50,848 nt of DNA from Gammaproteobacteria bacterium (GCA_002690865.1 NZGG01000027.1:1-50848); one strand, 5' to 3'. Shown: positions 17,272 through 26,583, numbered from the stretch's first letter. The notes: a model not told the origin generated them from the sequence alone. Numbers and translations are program-made.

Positions 17272-18147
17272 ATGGTGAAGGTTATCCCTCTCTCGGTGCA
17301 CATCGGTGCGCAGATTGAAGATGTAGATATTTCCAAACCGCTTCAGCCAAAAGAGGTACAGGATATTCGGTCAGCACTGTTGAAATGGAAAGTTATTTTT
17401 TTTCGGGGACAGTCCCTTGATCACCAAAAGCAAATCGATTTCGCACATAATTTCGGTGCGTTGACACCCGGTCATGTCGTATTTGGTGGCGATGATAAGT
17501 ACCCTGAAATTTACTCAGTCGCAAAATTTCGCGCCGCTAATAGCAATGCAAGTAGACCCACTCTAAGGCCTTGGTCTGGCTGGCACACCGATATTACAGC
17601 TGCGATCAATCCTCCTGCTGCTTCGATTTTACGTGGTGATATTGTGCCGCCATACGGCGGTGACACTCAGTGGACCAATCTCGCCGCAGCTTACAATGCC
17701 CTTTCTCCCGTCTTACAGTATTTTCTTGAAGGACTAAAAGGCCGCCATAGTTTTCCAAAAAAGTATGGTGAGTTTGTCAACAAAAATATGATCATTTCAA
17801 ATCATCCTCTGGTTCGAGTCCATCCTGAAACGGGCGAGCGTGTTTTGTATATCAGCCCAGGGTTCCTAAAAGCAATTGTGGGCCTGGCGCCTCAGGAAAG
17901 CGTCAAAATTTTAGAGATGTTGTGGGAACACGCTGTGCGACCAGAATTTACTGTACGATTTAAATGGGAGCCTGGAAGCGTGGCATTCTGGGACAACCGT
18001 TCTACTGCACATCTTGCCCCAAGAGATATTTATGACGTTGATTTCGAGCGTCAATTCTACCGCGTAACCTTGGTTGGTGATGTGCCTGTTGGTGTTGATG
18101 GTCAATCATCCGAAAGTATCGAAGGTGATATGATTGTTGAGATCTAA
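17272..18147 (+). CDS. TauD/TfdA-family Fe(II)/2-oxoglutarate dioxygenase
   Basis: A 291-residue cytoplasmic oxygenase. The iron ligands appear as H105 and D107 in WHTDIT and H247 in NRSTAHLAPRD; R264 (or R260) would bind 2-oxoglutarate (RQFYRVTLVGD). The N-terminal half has the family's IFFRGQSLDHQKQIDFAHNFG. Relatives hydroxylate taurine, alkyl sulfates, aryloxy-acids and similar compounds; AtsK-like alkylsulfatase activity would suit the sulfatases elsewhere in this window, but substrate cannot be read from sequence. It diverges from the TonB-dependent receptor, possibly supplying its ligand. Confidence 0.88.
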   Translation: MVKVIPLSVHIGAQIEDVDISKPLQPKEVQDIRSALLKWKVIFFRGQSLDHQKQIDFAHNFGALTPGHVVFGGDDKYPEIYSVAKFRAANSNASRPTLRPWSGWHTDITAAINPPAASILRGDIVPPYGGDTQWTNLAAAYNALSPVLQYFLEGLKGRHSFPKKYGEFVNKNMIISNHPLVRVHPETGERVLYISPGFLKAIVGLAPQESVKILEMLWEHAVRPEFTVRFKWEPGSVAFWDNRSTAHLAPRDIYDVDFERQFYRVTLVGDVPVGVDGQSSESIEGDMIVEI

Positions 18148-18233
18148 TAGTGCGGCGTCACTTTATTGAAATTCGGTTTAGGTAACTTTGGAATAGGCTA
18201 AGCATGATTTCAGATAAAGTTAGTGAGAGAGTT

Positions 18234-18293
18234 ATGAGCAAAGCAAAAAAGACTCCATTCTTAGCAGCACTGGGTACCATCGCATCAATTTGA
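18234..18293 (+). pseudogene. truncated exported-peptide leader (HvfA/bufferin-like?)
   Basis: A 19-codon frame, MSKAKKTPFLAALGTIASI, then TGA, with a purine-rich GAGAGAG just upstream; an in-frame ATG also lies ten codons earlier at 18204. It resembles the n- and h-region of signal peptides of small low-complexity exported proteins such as HvfA/bufferin precursors, but stops before any mature part. The 3' end of the leftward 201-residue gene begins 20 bases later, suggesting a deletion junction. Family guess is weak. Confidence 0.3.
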
Positions 18294-18312
18294 TGGGATG
18301 AAGTGGGGTACT

Positions 18313-18918
18313 TTATAAAATACGGCCCAAAGCCCTTCGGCTTCGTAAAGGTTCTTTTTTTAAAGCCGTATTTTGAATACTCAATAACTCCCCAATTGCG
18401 GAAGCAAATAGTCTGTGTGTGCAGTTTTTCTTTTTCTCAAGATGGTCAGAAATTTTACGAAGGTTAATGGGTTGCTTTTTTACCAGTGTTTCTATTTTCT
18501 CAAAGGCTAAATCATGAGAATAACCATCGATAATCTGACAGGCAGTCTGCGTTGGTGTGAGGATGTAAAAGTCGTCTTCGTTTTTCGGAGTATATAACGT
18601 GATATGGAATGGAGAGGACCCTAATGCATGAAATTTCGGTATAAAACAACGCTCCCTCGAAGCAGAATGTTCCAAAACAGTCCCGGATATTTGTTTAAAT
18701 CCTAGGGGGTTAAGCATAGAAACAGCGTGATTACGCATAGAAGGGGACAAAATATCCAGGTCAGAGCGATCATAAAAAAGATCATCGAATATGGAAATAA
18801 GACGAAGCTTTTGGTCTGCCAGAAACATGTGCGGGCCAAAGTCCGGACCCCTTAAAATTATTGGGCTAGTTGGGGCCCTCCCTGTCTCATTTGCGTTCAC
18901 CAACAGATTATAGCGCAT
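18313..18918 (-). CDS. hypothetical protein (201 aa) downstream of SGNH hydrolase
   Basis: Not recognised. A 201-residue soluble protein without signal peptide. Central residues (about 55-115) look globular with hydrophobic beta-like strands (SPFHITLYTP, DDFYILTPT), followed by a helical, lysine-rich C-terminal half. Its ATG lies inside the 3' end of the SGNH-hydrolase gene (11-base overlap), so it is translationally coupled and probably belongs to the same function as the ADP-ribosylglycohydrolase/SGNH pair. No catalytic motif was identified. Confidence 0.6.
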   Translation of the reverse strand: MRYNLLVNANETGRAPTSPIILRGPDFGPHMFLADQKLRLISIFDDLFYDRSDLDILSPSMRNHAVSMLNPLGFKQISGTVLEHSASRERCFIPKFHALGSSPFHITLYTPKNEDDFYILTPTQTACQIIDGYSHDLAFEKIETLVKKQPINLRKISDHLEKKKNCTHRLFASAIGELLSIQNTALKKEPLRSRRALGRIL

Positions 18919-19912
18919 TTATCAATTTGGGCAGAATATCCTTCGCAGCGCTGCCTCCCAAAATTTCGCAGCCATCACCATTCGGGTGGAGCCCGTCAGG
19001 CAAATAATCACGTGCTAGCTGTTCACCAAACAACTCTAGCCCGTTGAAATAGAAGATCTTATCATCTCCTGTTGCCTGCCTTATGCGGTCGATCGCGTCT
19101 ATCAATTCGTCGCGCATCATCTCTAATGTGAACCCAACCGAGTTTGGCGTTGCTTCACGAGGTGGACTGATGATTGGTGAAATGATACCGATAGGTATGG
19201 TGGGGTGTTTTTCACGGATAATCTGGGTAAACCCAATCACTGCGCCCTTAAACGTGCGCGGGCTCAACGAAGCGGCTCCCATTACGTTGATACCGAGCTT
19301 CATAGTCAGCAGATCTACGTCGCGGTCACGTATCAATCTGGCTATCATTGAATCTAGGTGACACTGGCCACCGAGCCCCATACAAGTCAGGTTTAGGTCG
19401 CAGGCTCGGGAGGCGGTGGCTGGCCAAGTTCTGGAAGGGGAGTGAGCCGTGCCACCACCCTGTGTAATTGAGCTGCCGTAGGTGAGCCACTTCAGTCGCG
19501 GATCTGCGACCGGCCGTACACCATCGCCGTTAATTGTAGCGAGCAATACAGGACCCCTGTAAGGAAGCCAGATCTCGATGGGGGTCTCTTCATCCCCGGG
19601 AAGGCCCCCAATCGTCAGCGTGGTCTCGCCCGCATCCAGAGACATCGTACTAATTCGCTCGTTGCCAATAACGAGGTCAAACTTTCGGGTGACTGCATCC
19701 GGGCGCAGCGAAAACATCACCGATGTGGAAGTGGTTACAAATCGCACACGCATCCCTACAGGTTTTGACATTTGATTGACGAGGTTGTCGTCAATCGAGG
19801 GATACAGTTGCTTTTGCGTGTAATCGGTACGCCACGGCCTAACGTAGCCGTCACCCGATTCAATGGTTATTGCGCCCTGGATAAATTCCGGTGTGATGGT
19901 AATAGTGCTCAT
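18908..19912 (-). CDS. SGNH/GDSL hydrolase with N-terminal beta domain
   Basis: A 334-residue predicted esterase or deacetylase. The N-terminal part (about 1-135) is a beta-rich accessory domain seen in Lipase_GDSL_3-type proteins. The catalytic domain has block I YGSSITQG (nucleophile S148), block II GLGGQ (about 180-183), block III LGINV (N209) and block V DGLHPN (D306, H309). No signal peptide is present, so it is probably cytoplasmic. The start overlaps the end of the ADP-ribosylglycohydrolase-family gene by four bases and its end overlaps the 201-residue gene, a tight operon. Relatives remove acetyl groups from sugars. Confidence 0.85.
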   Translation of the reverse strand: MSTITITPEFIQGAITIESGDGYVRPWRTDYTQKQLYPSIDDNLVNQMSKPVGMRVRFVTTSTSVMFSLRPDAVTRKFDLVIGNERISTMSLDAGETTLTIGGLPGDEETPIEIWLPYRGPVLLATINGDGVRPVADPRLKWLTYGSSITQGGGTAHSPSRTWPATASRACDLNLTCMGLGGQCHLDSMIARLIRDRDVDLLTMKLGINVMGAASLSPRTFKGAVIGFTQIIREKHPTIPIGIISPIISPPREATPNSVGFTLEMMRDELIDAIDRIRQATGDDKIFYFNGLELFGEQLARDYLPDGLHPNGDGCEILGGSAAKDILPKLINAL

Positions 19913-21255
19913 AGGGTGTCAACCGGTAGAATTTTCGCTGGCAATTCTGCTACACGGTTTGCTAACCGGTCCAGATCTTGTTCGTGCAAGGTCGCCACGG
20001 TGTTGTGGATCGTATTGTTGAATGGTTTTAGCCAGTGTTGCCCTAGTCCAGCTGGTCCAAAATATGCCCCCAGAATGGATCCGCAGGTCGCTCCAAAACT
20101 ATCAGTATCCGCACCCTGCATCACTTGCATTGAGATCCCATCCCCCACGTCTTTGGCAAACCGAACGGCATTCATAAGCAAACCGATTTCCTGCACGATC
20201 ATGCAGTGACCGTAACGCATGTATTTAACATGGATGCGATCATAGCCGTCTAGCCAGTCACTGGCCTGCCACACCTGTTCCAACGAATATCGAATCACTT
20301 CGGCAAAACGGCTTTGTTGGGGAACGTACTGAAGGGCTATTTCGAAAATCCTGCGGCGATCGGATTCCACAAAAGCACAGGCAATTGCCGCCGCCACAAA
20401 CATAGTGCCGTAAATCCCGGTACGTTGGTGGGTGAAGGACGCATCGCGGTAGGCTAATTGCGCTGCTAAAGCCGGATGACCGGGACAGGCATATCCATAA
20501 GCATCCGCACGAATTAGGGCCCCGCATTTTTCCTCCCCGGCATTCCACTCCTTCACCCAGTCCACTGTTTCCTCGACAGGCCCCATATTCTTTCCCAGGG
20601 TGGAAAGGGCTGCCTTCACCAACACCCTGCGTTCTGGTCCGAAACAGAAACCGGTCGGCAGGTTTTTCATCCAGGTTTTGGCGATATCATTGTGGGTGAG
20701 TTCCGTGCCGAACTCCTCTATGAGAAGCATGCCCATAAGGGTGTAGTTGATATCATCGTCTGGCACCACGTGCGTAATATTGTCCAACGTGGTTTCCGGC
20801 CAGGATACGTGGCGACGGGGTGTACCATCCAATAACGAAACTGGCACGTAGTGATTCAGGGGCCAAACTCCGGCGGCTGTTGCCCCCTTCCGAATTTCAT
20901 CTAGGGTTAATTGTACCTCCAGGGGCTTGCCCAGAATGCAGCCGCAAACCGAGGAGAGGAATGCTGTCTTGGCCTTATTTGAAGCTATCATCGGGTCCAC
21001 CACGCACAACCGATCTTTCGCGCGGGCCGGATCACAGGCCGCATCGATGGAAGCCCAATCGTTGGGCTCTTGATAGGCCCAATCAGCTTTTAACGGTAGC
21101 TCTGATAGCTTTCGGGCCATCGTCTGAAGTGCGTCATAACTGTCCGGCAACGCTTCGATCTCCTTGTCCAGTCCCTGCACATTGTGACCCTGTTCCGCTT
21201 TGTCTTTCAGGGTCGCCAACAGTATGTCACGGCATTTGGAATAGGTCGGTAGCAT
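19909..21255 (-). CDS. ADP-ribosylglycohydrolase-family protein (DraG/ARH fold)
   Basis: A 448-residue protein with the all-helical ARH fold. The two-metal site is visible as D166-D168 in PDDDINYT and D383/D385 in GADTDSFGATCGSILGAYFG; GCILGKPLE near 105 is the usual first glycine-rich helix. Known members remove ADP-ribose from arginine or other acceptors (DraG, ARH1/3); many bacterial members in catabolic clusters probably cleave other N- or O-ribosides. A roughly 85-residue N-terminal helical extension precedes the fold. It is preceded by yejA copy 2 and overlaps the SGNH gene (ATGA), suggesting it acts on an imported compound, not in nitrogenase control. Confidence 0.85.
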   Translation of the reverse strand: MLPTYSKCRDILLATLKDKAEQGHNVQGLDKEIEALPDSYDALQTMARKLSELPLKADWAYQEPNDWASIDAACDPARAKDRLCVVDPMIASNKAKTAFLSSVCGCILGKPLEVQLTLDEIRKGATAAGVWPLNHYVPVSLLDGTPRRHVSWPETTLDNITHVVPDDDINYTLMGMLLIEEFGTELTHNDIAKTWMKNLPTGFCFGPERRVLVKAALSTLGKNMGPVEETVDWVKEWNAGEEKCGALIRADAYGYACPGHPALAAQLAYRDASFTHQRTGIYGTMFVAAAIACAFVESDRRRIFEIALQYVPQQSRFAEVIRYSLEQVWQASDWLDGYDRIHVKYMRYGHCMIVQEIGLLMNAVRFAKDVGDGISMQVMQGADTDSFGATCGSILGAYFGPAGLGQHWLKPFNNTIHNTVATLHEQDLDRLANRVAELPAKILPVDTL

Positions 21256-21286
21256 GTAGACTCTCCTTGCTTAAGTTAAAAATGAT

Positions 21287-23113
21287 TCATTGTGACCATA
21301 CTTTGCTGTCATCGAACCACCAGGTATCGATTAGTCGTGTCTGGCCGTCAGTCAGGTATTCATATACGGCGGCAGAGTCATCGGGACGACCGAAGTTGTC
21401 CCAATACAGGAAACGCTCCTCTTCCGGCATGTTGAGTGGAATATGATAGAACCCCCACAAGAGAATTCGGTCTAGGGCCTGGCAGGCAACAGATGCGATG
21501 TCCATATCCGGTGTGCGCTGGGCACGTTCGATCAGGAAATCGACTACCGGATCACGAATACCTCCTAGGTTGGCCCCTGTTCCCGGCTCGGCATATTCAG
21601 AACTAAAATAATATTGTAATGACGCCATAGGTGGGTTCACAAAAGAGATATCATTCAGGAACATATCGAATTGACGTTGTTGCTTCACTCTGATCGTCTG
21701 GACGGTTTCGAGTAAGCGCAAACGGGCGTCAATACCCAGAATACCAAGTGATTTTATAAAGGGAAGCAGTATCCTTCTCGCCCAAGGGTGTTGCGTTACG
21801 ATATCCAGCTTAAAGGGCTTGCCGTCCTTATCCTGTAGTCGATCATCATCGATTACCCATCCTGCGTCTGCCAAGAGCTGACGTGCCTGTTCGAGTGCAG
21901 TCCTATTTATACCAAAACCTGTGGATATAGGCAGCTGATAGGCTTTGGTAAAAACCCGTTCCGGGATTTGGTCACGAAATGGTGTTAGCAGCAATAGCTC
22001 CTCCTCGCTGGGTAATCCTCTCGCTGCAAGCATCGAGCTTGAAAAGTAGCTGAGCGCCCTGCGCTGGGAATTATGCTGGAGGGTGCGATTCTGCCATTCG
22101 AAGTCGTAGGCCAGCGTCAACGCCTCCCTGACCCTTTTGTCGCGAAACTTCTCGCGGTTGGTATTGAATACAAGCGACCACTGTTGGCCAATAATTCTGT
22201 CAACCTGACGCGTATCCTTTAAGAGACGAACGGATCGGGGTGTGGGAATGTCATTTGCTGCATGCCAGTACCGTATGTCCCTCTCTAGGTAAAGGTCAAA
22301 CAAGCCTTTACGGAAGGCTTCTCGTGCCACTGTGGCGTCTTGGTATACATCGTAACGAATCTTATCGAAGTTATGGCGGCCACGGTTTACCGGCAGGTCA
22401 CGGCCCCAGTAGTCTTCAACGCGCTCGTACTGGACATGGTCTCGATCATGACTGGTAATCCGATAGGGCCCGCTACCAAGGGGTATCTCGAGTGAGACTT
22501 CAAAGGGGTCATCGCCACGGCCATAGTAATGTGCTGGTTTTACCGGATACGTCGTCATTGCCAACAGGTTGGATTGGGTGAATACGTCACGATGTCGGAT
22601 CACCAGTTCTCGATCATTGATCACGTCGAACGATTCGATCCAGGAATCTAGATAAGGCCTGCTGGTCGGGGAAAATGACTTCAACGCATTGTAGGAAAAA
22701 AGCAAGTCACGGGTTGTAACCGGAACACCATCGTGCCAGCGCGCCAGCGGGTTCAATCTGATGAACAATGACTTTTGATCGGTCGAGAGCGAGATGCCAT
22801 CGGCAAGTAGCCCATACAATGCTGATAATTCATCTGCTGACCGAACGAATAACATATCGTTGGTTCGGTAAAGACCCGGTGCCGGCCCCGCACCCATACC
22901 CCAAGCGCCAGAGAAATTTCTAATTGGGAAGGTCGTCGACAATGTCAGACTCCCACCCTTAGGAGCGGTTGGGTTTGCAAAGGTGAAATGCATGAAATCT
23001 GCTCGATATTTCAGGTTGTGGATGAGCGAGATTCCATGTTGGTAATACGGTTTTTCCGCAAGACAAACCGATGATAGAAACAACAGAGTAAATAAGAGTC
23101 TTAGTTGGAGCAT
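21287..23113 (-). CDS. family 5 extracellular solute-binding protein, YejA-like (copy 2)
   Basis: A 608-residue periplasmic binding protein, paralogous to the product at 8931-10787. It has a short signal peptide (MLQLRLLFTLLFLSSVCLA), then HGISLIHNLKYRADFMHF, PTAPKGGSLTLS, RLNPLARWHDGVPVTTRDLLF and LGSGPYRITSHDRD, the same landmarks as copy 1. It is the first gene of a leftward operon continuing, after 31 bases, with the ADP-ribosylglycohydrolase-family gene. No cognate permease or ATPase is nearby. YejA of E. coli delivers peptides and microcin C, a peptide-nucleotide. Confidence 0.9.
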   Translation of the reverse strand: MLQLRLLFTLLFLSSVCLAEKPYYQHGISLIHNLKYRADFMHFTFANPTAPKGGSLTLSTTFPIRNFSGAWGMGAGPAPGLYRTNDMLFVRSADELSALYGLLADGISLSTDQKSLFIRLNPLARWHDGVPVTTRDLLFSYNALKSFSPTSRPYLDSWIESFDVINDRELVIRHRDVFTQSNLLAMTTYPVKPAHYYGRGDDPFEVSLEIPLGSGPYRITSHDRDHVQYERVEDYWGRDLPVNRGRHNFDKIRYDVYQDATVAREAFRKGLFDLYLERDIRYWHAANDIPTPRSVRLLKDTRQVDRIIGQQWSLVFNTNREKFRDKRVREALTLAYDFEWQNRTLQHNSQRRALSYFSSSMLAARGLPSEEELLLLTPFRDQIPERVFTKAYQLPISTGFGINRTALEQARQLLADAGWVIDDDRLQDKDGKPFKLDIVTQHPWARRILLPFIKSLGILGIDARLRLLETVQTIRVKQQRQFDMFLNDISFVNPPMASLQYYFSSEYAEPGTGANLGGIRDPVVDFLIERAQRTPDMDIASVACQALDRILLWGFYHIPLNMPEEERFLYWDNFGRPDDSAAVYEYLTDGQTRLIDTWWFDDSKVWSQ

Positions 23114-23489
23114 TGTTGTATGGATTAATGCCTTTGAGAATTATGTAAGCACGGAATTAGACCGCTCAGACTAGAAATCACACTCATGATAGATTTCTCT
23201 ACGATAATGACTCGAAAATTAATTATCCTCACAGTGCTGTACTCCATAACTTCTTCTCACAGCCCTAACTCCTGCTATATAAGCTGTTTCAGCACGTCGA
23301 GAGCAGTGATAATCTGTTCCGCGGACTTCTCAGTATATTCGATTGACAGTGATTCCCCGTCTGTCTTCATTGAGGGACATACTTGCTCGAAAGATCAAAA
23401 TGAAAAGACGCGACCCCTGATGATGCAGACGCTTTTGGGGAGGGGATGCGCGCCGCATCATCAGGGACTGTCGTTACTCTAGATCTATG
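23114..23489. other. intergenic region upstream of yejA copy 2
   Basis: About 376 bases between yejA copy 2 and the 3' end of the TonB-dependent receptor, both leftward. The right end holds the strong hairpin at 23415-23466. The remainder should contain the promoter of the yejA/ARH/SGNH operon. A 98-codon rightward frame at 23186 crosses the hairpin and lacks family resemblance, so I do not call it a gene. Confidence 0.5.
23415..23466 (-). terminator. hairpin terminator of TonB-dependent receptor
   Basis: A perfect 12-base inverted repeat, CCCTGATGATGC and GCATCATCAGGG, with a 28-base loop, starts 24 bases after the receptor stop codon. Read leftward, the stem is followed within about ten bases by TCTTTTCATTTT, a reasonable termination tract. 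Confidence 0.65.
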
Positions 23490-26258
23490 CTAAAGATTCC
23501 AGCGCACACCTGCTTGGAATCGTCGTCCGGAATGGGCTGCCTGCGAGATATGCTCCATCGCGCTCTTCCCAAGGCGCTCATAGTAAAACACGCTCTCGTC
23601 CGTTAGATTTATGCCTTCCAGCGTAATCGATAAGTTATCGTTTACTGCATAGCCGAACGATATATCCCATTGCTCGTAAGCATCGACGAACCTCGGATTT
23701 CGACTTGAATCAAAAGATGAATCTAGGAAGTCATCTCTGGAATTGTAGGATACCCGAGCGCTCAAAGGACCTTTTTCATAGAAAAGGGTAAAGTTGATCG
23801 TGTTCTCGGATAACCCAGGAATCCCGTATGATGCGCCGGTTACCACGCTATCGAAATCTGCCTCAGAATCAATGTAGGTGTAGTTCGCGATAATACCGAG
23901 GCCATCCCAGGGTGCTGGCAGCAGGTCAGCAAACGTGCGTTGAAACGCCAGTTCTATGCCGGTCAATCCTGAATCCCCGCTGTTTAGCGGTTTAAAGGCA
24001 AGCAATTCTAGGGGTTGATTGGTTTCAGGATCAATCACGCCGGGGAAAGGAGTTGGAGTTTGTTCTTGTAGAACAAATCCTTCGATATCCTTTGTAAAAA
24101 GACCCACGGAAGCAATTGAATAATCATCAAAATACCATTCCAAAGCAAGGTCTAACTGTACTCCGGTCGTGGGATCCAATGTGCCTGTCCCGCCACGTGT
24201 AGTGCGGTTACGCGCCTGAACGGTCTGTCTCGGACTCAGATCAAGAAATCTTGGTCGAGAAAGTACTTTTGCTGCTGCAACTCGCACGACAATATCATCT
24301 GTTGGATCGAATCGCAGATTCAGGGAGGGTAATACCTCTGTGTAATCATGTGCGATATTGAGATACGTAGGTGCCGAGGTAATGATCTGAGGCTGCGATG
24401 GATCACTATAGTCGATATCGATGGGTTGTGAAATTTCCCCTATCGATCCCGTACTGTTTTCCACTGCACGTACGCCAAAGTTACCGGTATACGGTGTATT
24501 ACCGAATTCACCAGCAAACTCCACCATCACATATATCGCATTACCATCGTCATTGTGATTAAGGTCCTCGTTAAACGGAGTACTAAAGTCTGGGAAATTG
24601 GCTATGGACGACGCCGTATGGTTCTGCCATCCATTTGTTTCCGCTGCCGTTATCGTTGCAAGGGCGTTCGTCGTAAACGCACGGTTTGGGGCAGGTGTGT
24701 TGGCCGGTGCGCTCAGACCGAGTCCAGAAAGGAAATCTGCTGGGTGGTTCGAAACGCCATTGCCGTGGAGCGACAATGCGTCTCCCCGCCACTTCGTAGT
24801 ACCCAGATATCGCGACCTGTCTCGGCGATCTTGTCGATATGTCCTGGCGCCAACCTGGATCGTTTCTAGCCAGTCGCCACCAATCTCATAAGTAGCATCC
24901 ACTCGGAATTGAGAAAGCCGATCATCAATCAGGTGGCCTGCTTTCGTCGCCCAAACGAGGGTAAACCAGTTTGGGTCAGTTACTGGAGAGCTTGACGTTA
25001 TTGACGGCAATCTACCAGCGCCAAATTTATCCCAAGTCATTTGCGTCCCCGTATTTCGGCTCAAAACACCTGTCAGAAGAATAGGTGCTTCCGTTTCAGA
25101 GAGCGACACGTCAACGTTGATGGCTAAGTTATCAGTGGCCTGCAACTTCAGATTTATCCCCACATTCATATTTTCTGTATCGACATTCTCTTCTTGATTC
25201 GAAACAAATAGACCCGCTCCGGACGTTGCAATCTTAGTGAAAATATTTTCGCCATTGTCTTGGACGAACGTTGCGTTGGTCACACGTCCGTTACCCTGAC
25301 GGACCCGGTAATCCCGCCAATACTCAGATTCTTCCTCCTGGGTATCGGTAAATAGCAGATCGACTGTAATATCGAGTTGGTCTGATGGTTGCCATTGAAG
25401 AGATGAGGAAACGTTTAGACGATCACGATCGATATTATGTAGCACCGCATTGACCTGGTTAGCGTACCAACCGGATACTCCCACACCATCAACGTTCACT
25501 GTCCTAAGACCATGCCCATATGACTGAAAGTTATCTGTACGAGTTACCCGATTGTCCCACTGGGCTGAGACCATAAAGCCTAGGTTGTCCGTTAATACGT
25601 CACTGTACATGGCGAATAAACCGGGAGCGGTGTCGTCCGCCAATTCATTTCTTGTGGCATCCGCAGAGAAGGCTGCATAACGTTTGCCCAGATCTAGGGG
25701 TCTGCGCGGCTGCACATCGATGAAACCACCAAGACCACCCTCGACGTGATCTGCCCGAGGAGACTTGTTGACCTCTACGGCTTGAACCAGCCCAGACTGG
25801 AATTGGTCAAAGCCGACTGCACGGGACTTGGCGTTGTTTGCGCCCATTCCATTGAAGTCTCCTGGGGCAACATTGGACGCCGAAACACGTCCATGTACTG
25901 TTGTCTGTACGAAATTCGGACCAAGTCCGCGAACGCTGACAAAGGCACCCTCGCCCGACTTGCGGTCGATGGCAACACCGCTTACTCGTTGCAGGGATTC
26001 GGCTAGGTTCTGATCCGGAAATGCACCGATGTCTTCCGCAGTAATGGCGTCGACGAAGTGGTCAGCATTTCGTTTTCTTTCCAATGATTTCTGGAGGCTG
26101 CCACGGATACCTGTGACAACGATTTCTTCGATAACCCCATTATCAATGCCCTTTATTTCATTTGCTGCTAGGGTGATTCCAGAATATGTTGCAAGCATCG
26201 AGGCCGTGATAGCAAGGCCAATGCTCTTTAACCTTAGTTCTTTTTGGACTATTTTCAT
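23490..26258 (-). CDS. TonB-dependent receptor, Caulobacter type (TIGR01782-like)
   Basis: A 922-residue outer-membrane receptor of the subgroup with long N-terminal plug, common in oligotrophic marine and freshwater bacteria and often used for oligosaccharides. Signal peptide ends near residue 32; then IEEIVVTGIRGSLQKSLE, AITAEDIGAFPDQNLAESLQ, RVSGVAIDRKSGEGAFVSVR, GLGPNFVQTTVHGR and VEVNKSPRADHVEGGLGG, all diagnostic of the plug. The barrel ends HSGRRFQAGVRWNL, again lacking a terminal aromatic. A strong ribosome site (AAGGGGAAAG) precedes the ATG. It lies upstream of the yejA/ARH/SGNH operon on the same strand, separated by a terminator hairpin, and may bring in its substrate. Confidence 0.93.
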   Translation of the reverse strand: MKIVQKELRLKSIGLAITASMLATYSGITLAANEIKGIDNGVIEEIVVTGIRGSLQKSLERKRNADHFVDAITAEDIGAFPDQNLAESLQRVSGVAIDRKSGEGAFVSVRGLGPNFVQTTVHGRVSASNVAPGDFNGMGANNAKSRAVGFDQFQSGLVQAVEVNKSPRADHVEGGLGGFIDVQPRRPLDLGKRYAAFSADATRNELADDTAPGLFAMYSDVLTDNLGFMVSAQWDNRVTRTDNFQSYGHGLRTVNVDGVGVSGWYANQVNAVLHNIDRDRLNVSSSLQWQPSDQLDITVDLLFTDTQEEESEYWRDYRVRQGNGRVTNATFVQDNGENIFTKIATSGAGLFVSNQEENVDTENMNVGINLKLQATDNLAINVDVSLSETEAPILLTGVLSRNTGTQMTWDKFGAGRLPSITSSSPVTDPNWFTLVWATKAGHLIDDRLSQFRVDATYEIGGDWLETIQVGARTYRQDRRDRSRYLGTTKWRGDALSLHGNGVSNHPADFLSGLGLSAPANTPAPNRAFTTNALATITAAETNGWQNHTASSIANFPDFSTPFNEDLNHNDDGNAIYVMVEFAGEFGNTPYTGNFGVRAVENSTGSIGEISQPIDIDYSDPSQPQIITSAPTYLNIAHDYTEVLPSLNLRFDPTDDIVVRVAAAKVLSRPRFLDLSPRQTVQARNRTTRGGTGTLDPTTGVQLDLALEWYFDDYSIASVGLFTKDIEGFVLQEQTPTPFPGVIDPETNQPLELLAFKPLNSGDSGLTGIELAFQRTFADLLPAPWDGLGIIANYTYIDSEADFDSVVTGASYGIPGLSENTINFTLFYEKGPLSARVSYNSRDDFLDSSFDSSRNPRFVDAYEQWDISFGYAVNDNLSITLEGINLTDESVFYYERLGKSAMEHISQAAHSGRRFQAGVRWNL

Positions 26259-26583
26259 TCTTTCCCCTTTAGTACATTATTAGCGAATTATAGACCTACC
26301 TTTTTTTCGACGTGACGATACGAAAAAACCGTAATAAAAATCTAAAAAATTTGCGATAGGGTCCCGAACTTGAATGTTTTGACAGTTCGTTTGAGAGGTC
26401 CTTAAGTGAGGCAGAGCTTCTGCGGTCCGTCAACTAAAGTCTTACGCGATTATGAAACCGCATTGATGAAGTTTAAGGCCATACATTGATAGTGTCGTGC
26501 TCTCGTGTATACAAAGGGCAAGATAAGAGGTTGAGTAACTGCAACACGATTATTATGGTCATAAAAAGTATCAGGGGTGTAAT
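26259..26583. promoter_or_regulatory. divergent promoter region, receptor versus BNR gene
   Basis: About 325 AT-rich bases between the leftward receptor gene and the rightward BNR-repeat gene; both promoters must lie here. Small frames on both strands lack start signals or family resemblance. I see no confident operator or -35/-10 pair. Confidence 0.45.

Noticed and set aside
19909-21255. ADP-ribosylglycohydrolase as a DraG-type regulator of nitrogenase or a toxin-immunity protein.
   Set aside because: No nitrogen-fixation genes, DraT or ADP-ribosyltransferase toxin is encoded nearby; operon context favours catabolism.
23186-23482. Rightward 98-codon frame between yejA copy 2 and the receptor.
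   Set aside because: It spans the terminator hairpin, has no ribosome site and no family resemblance.
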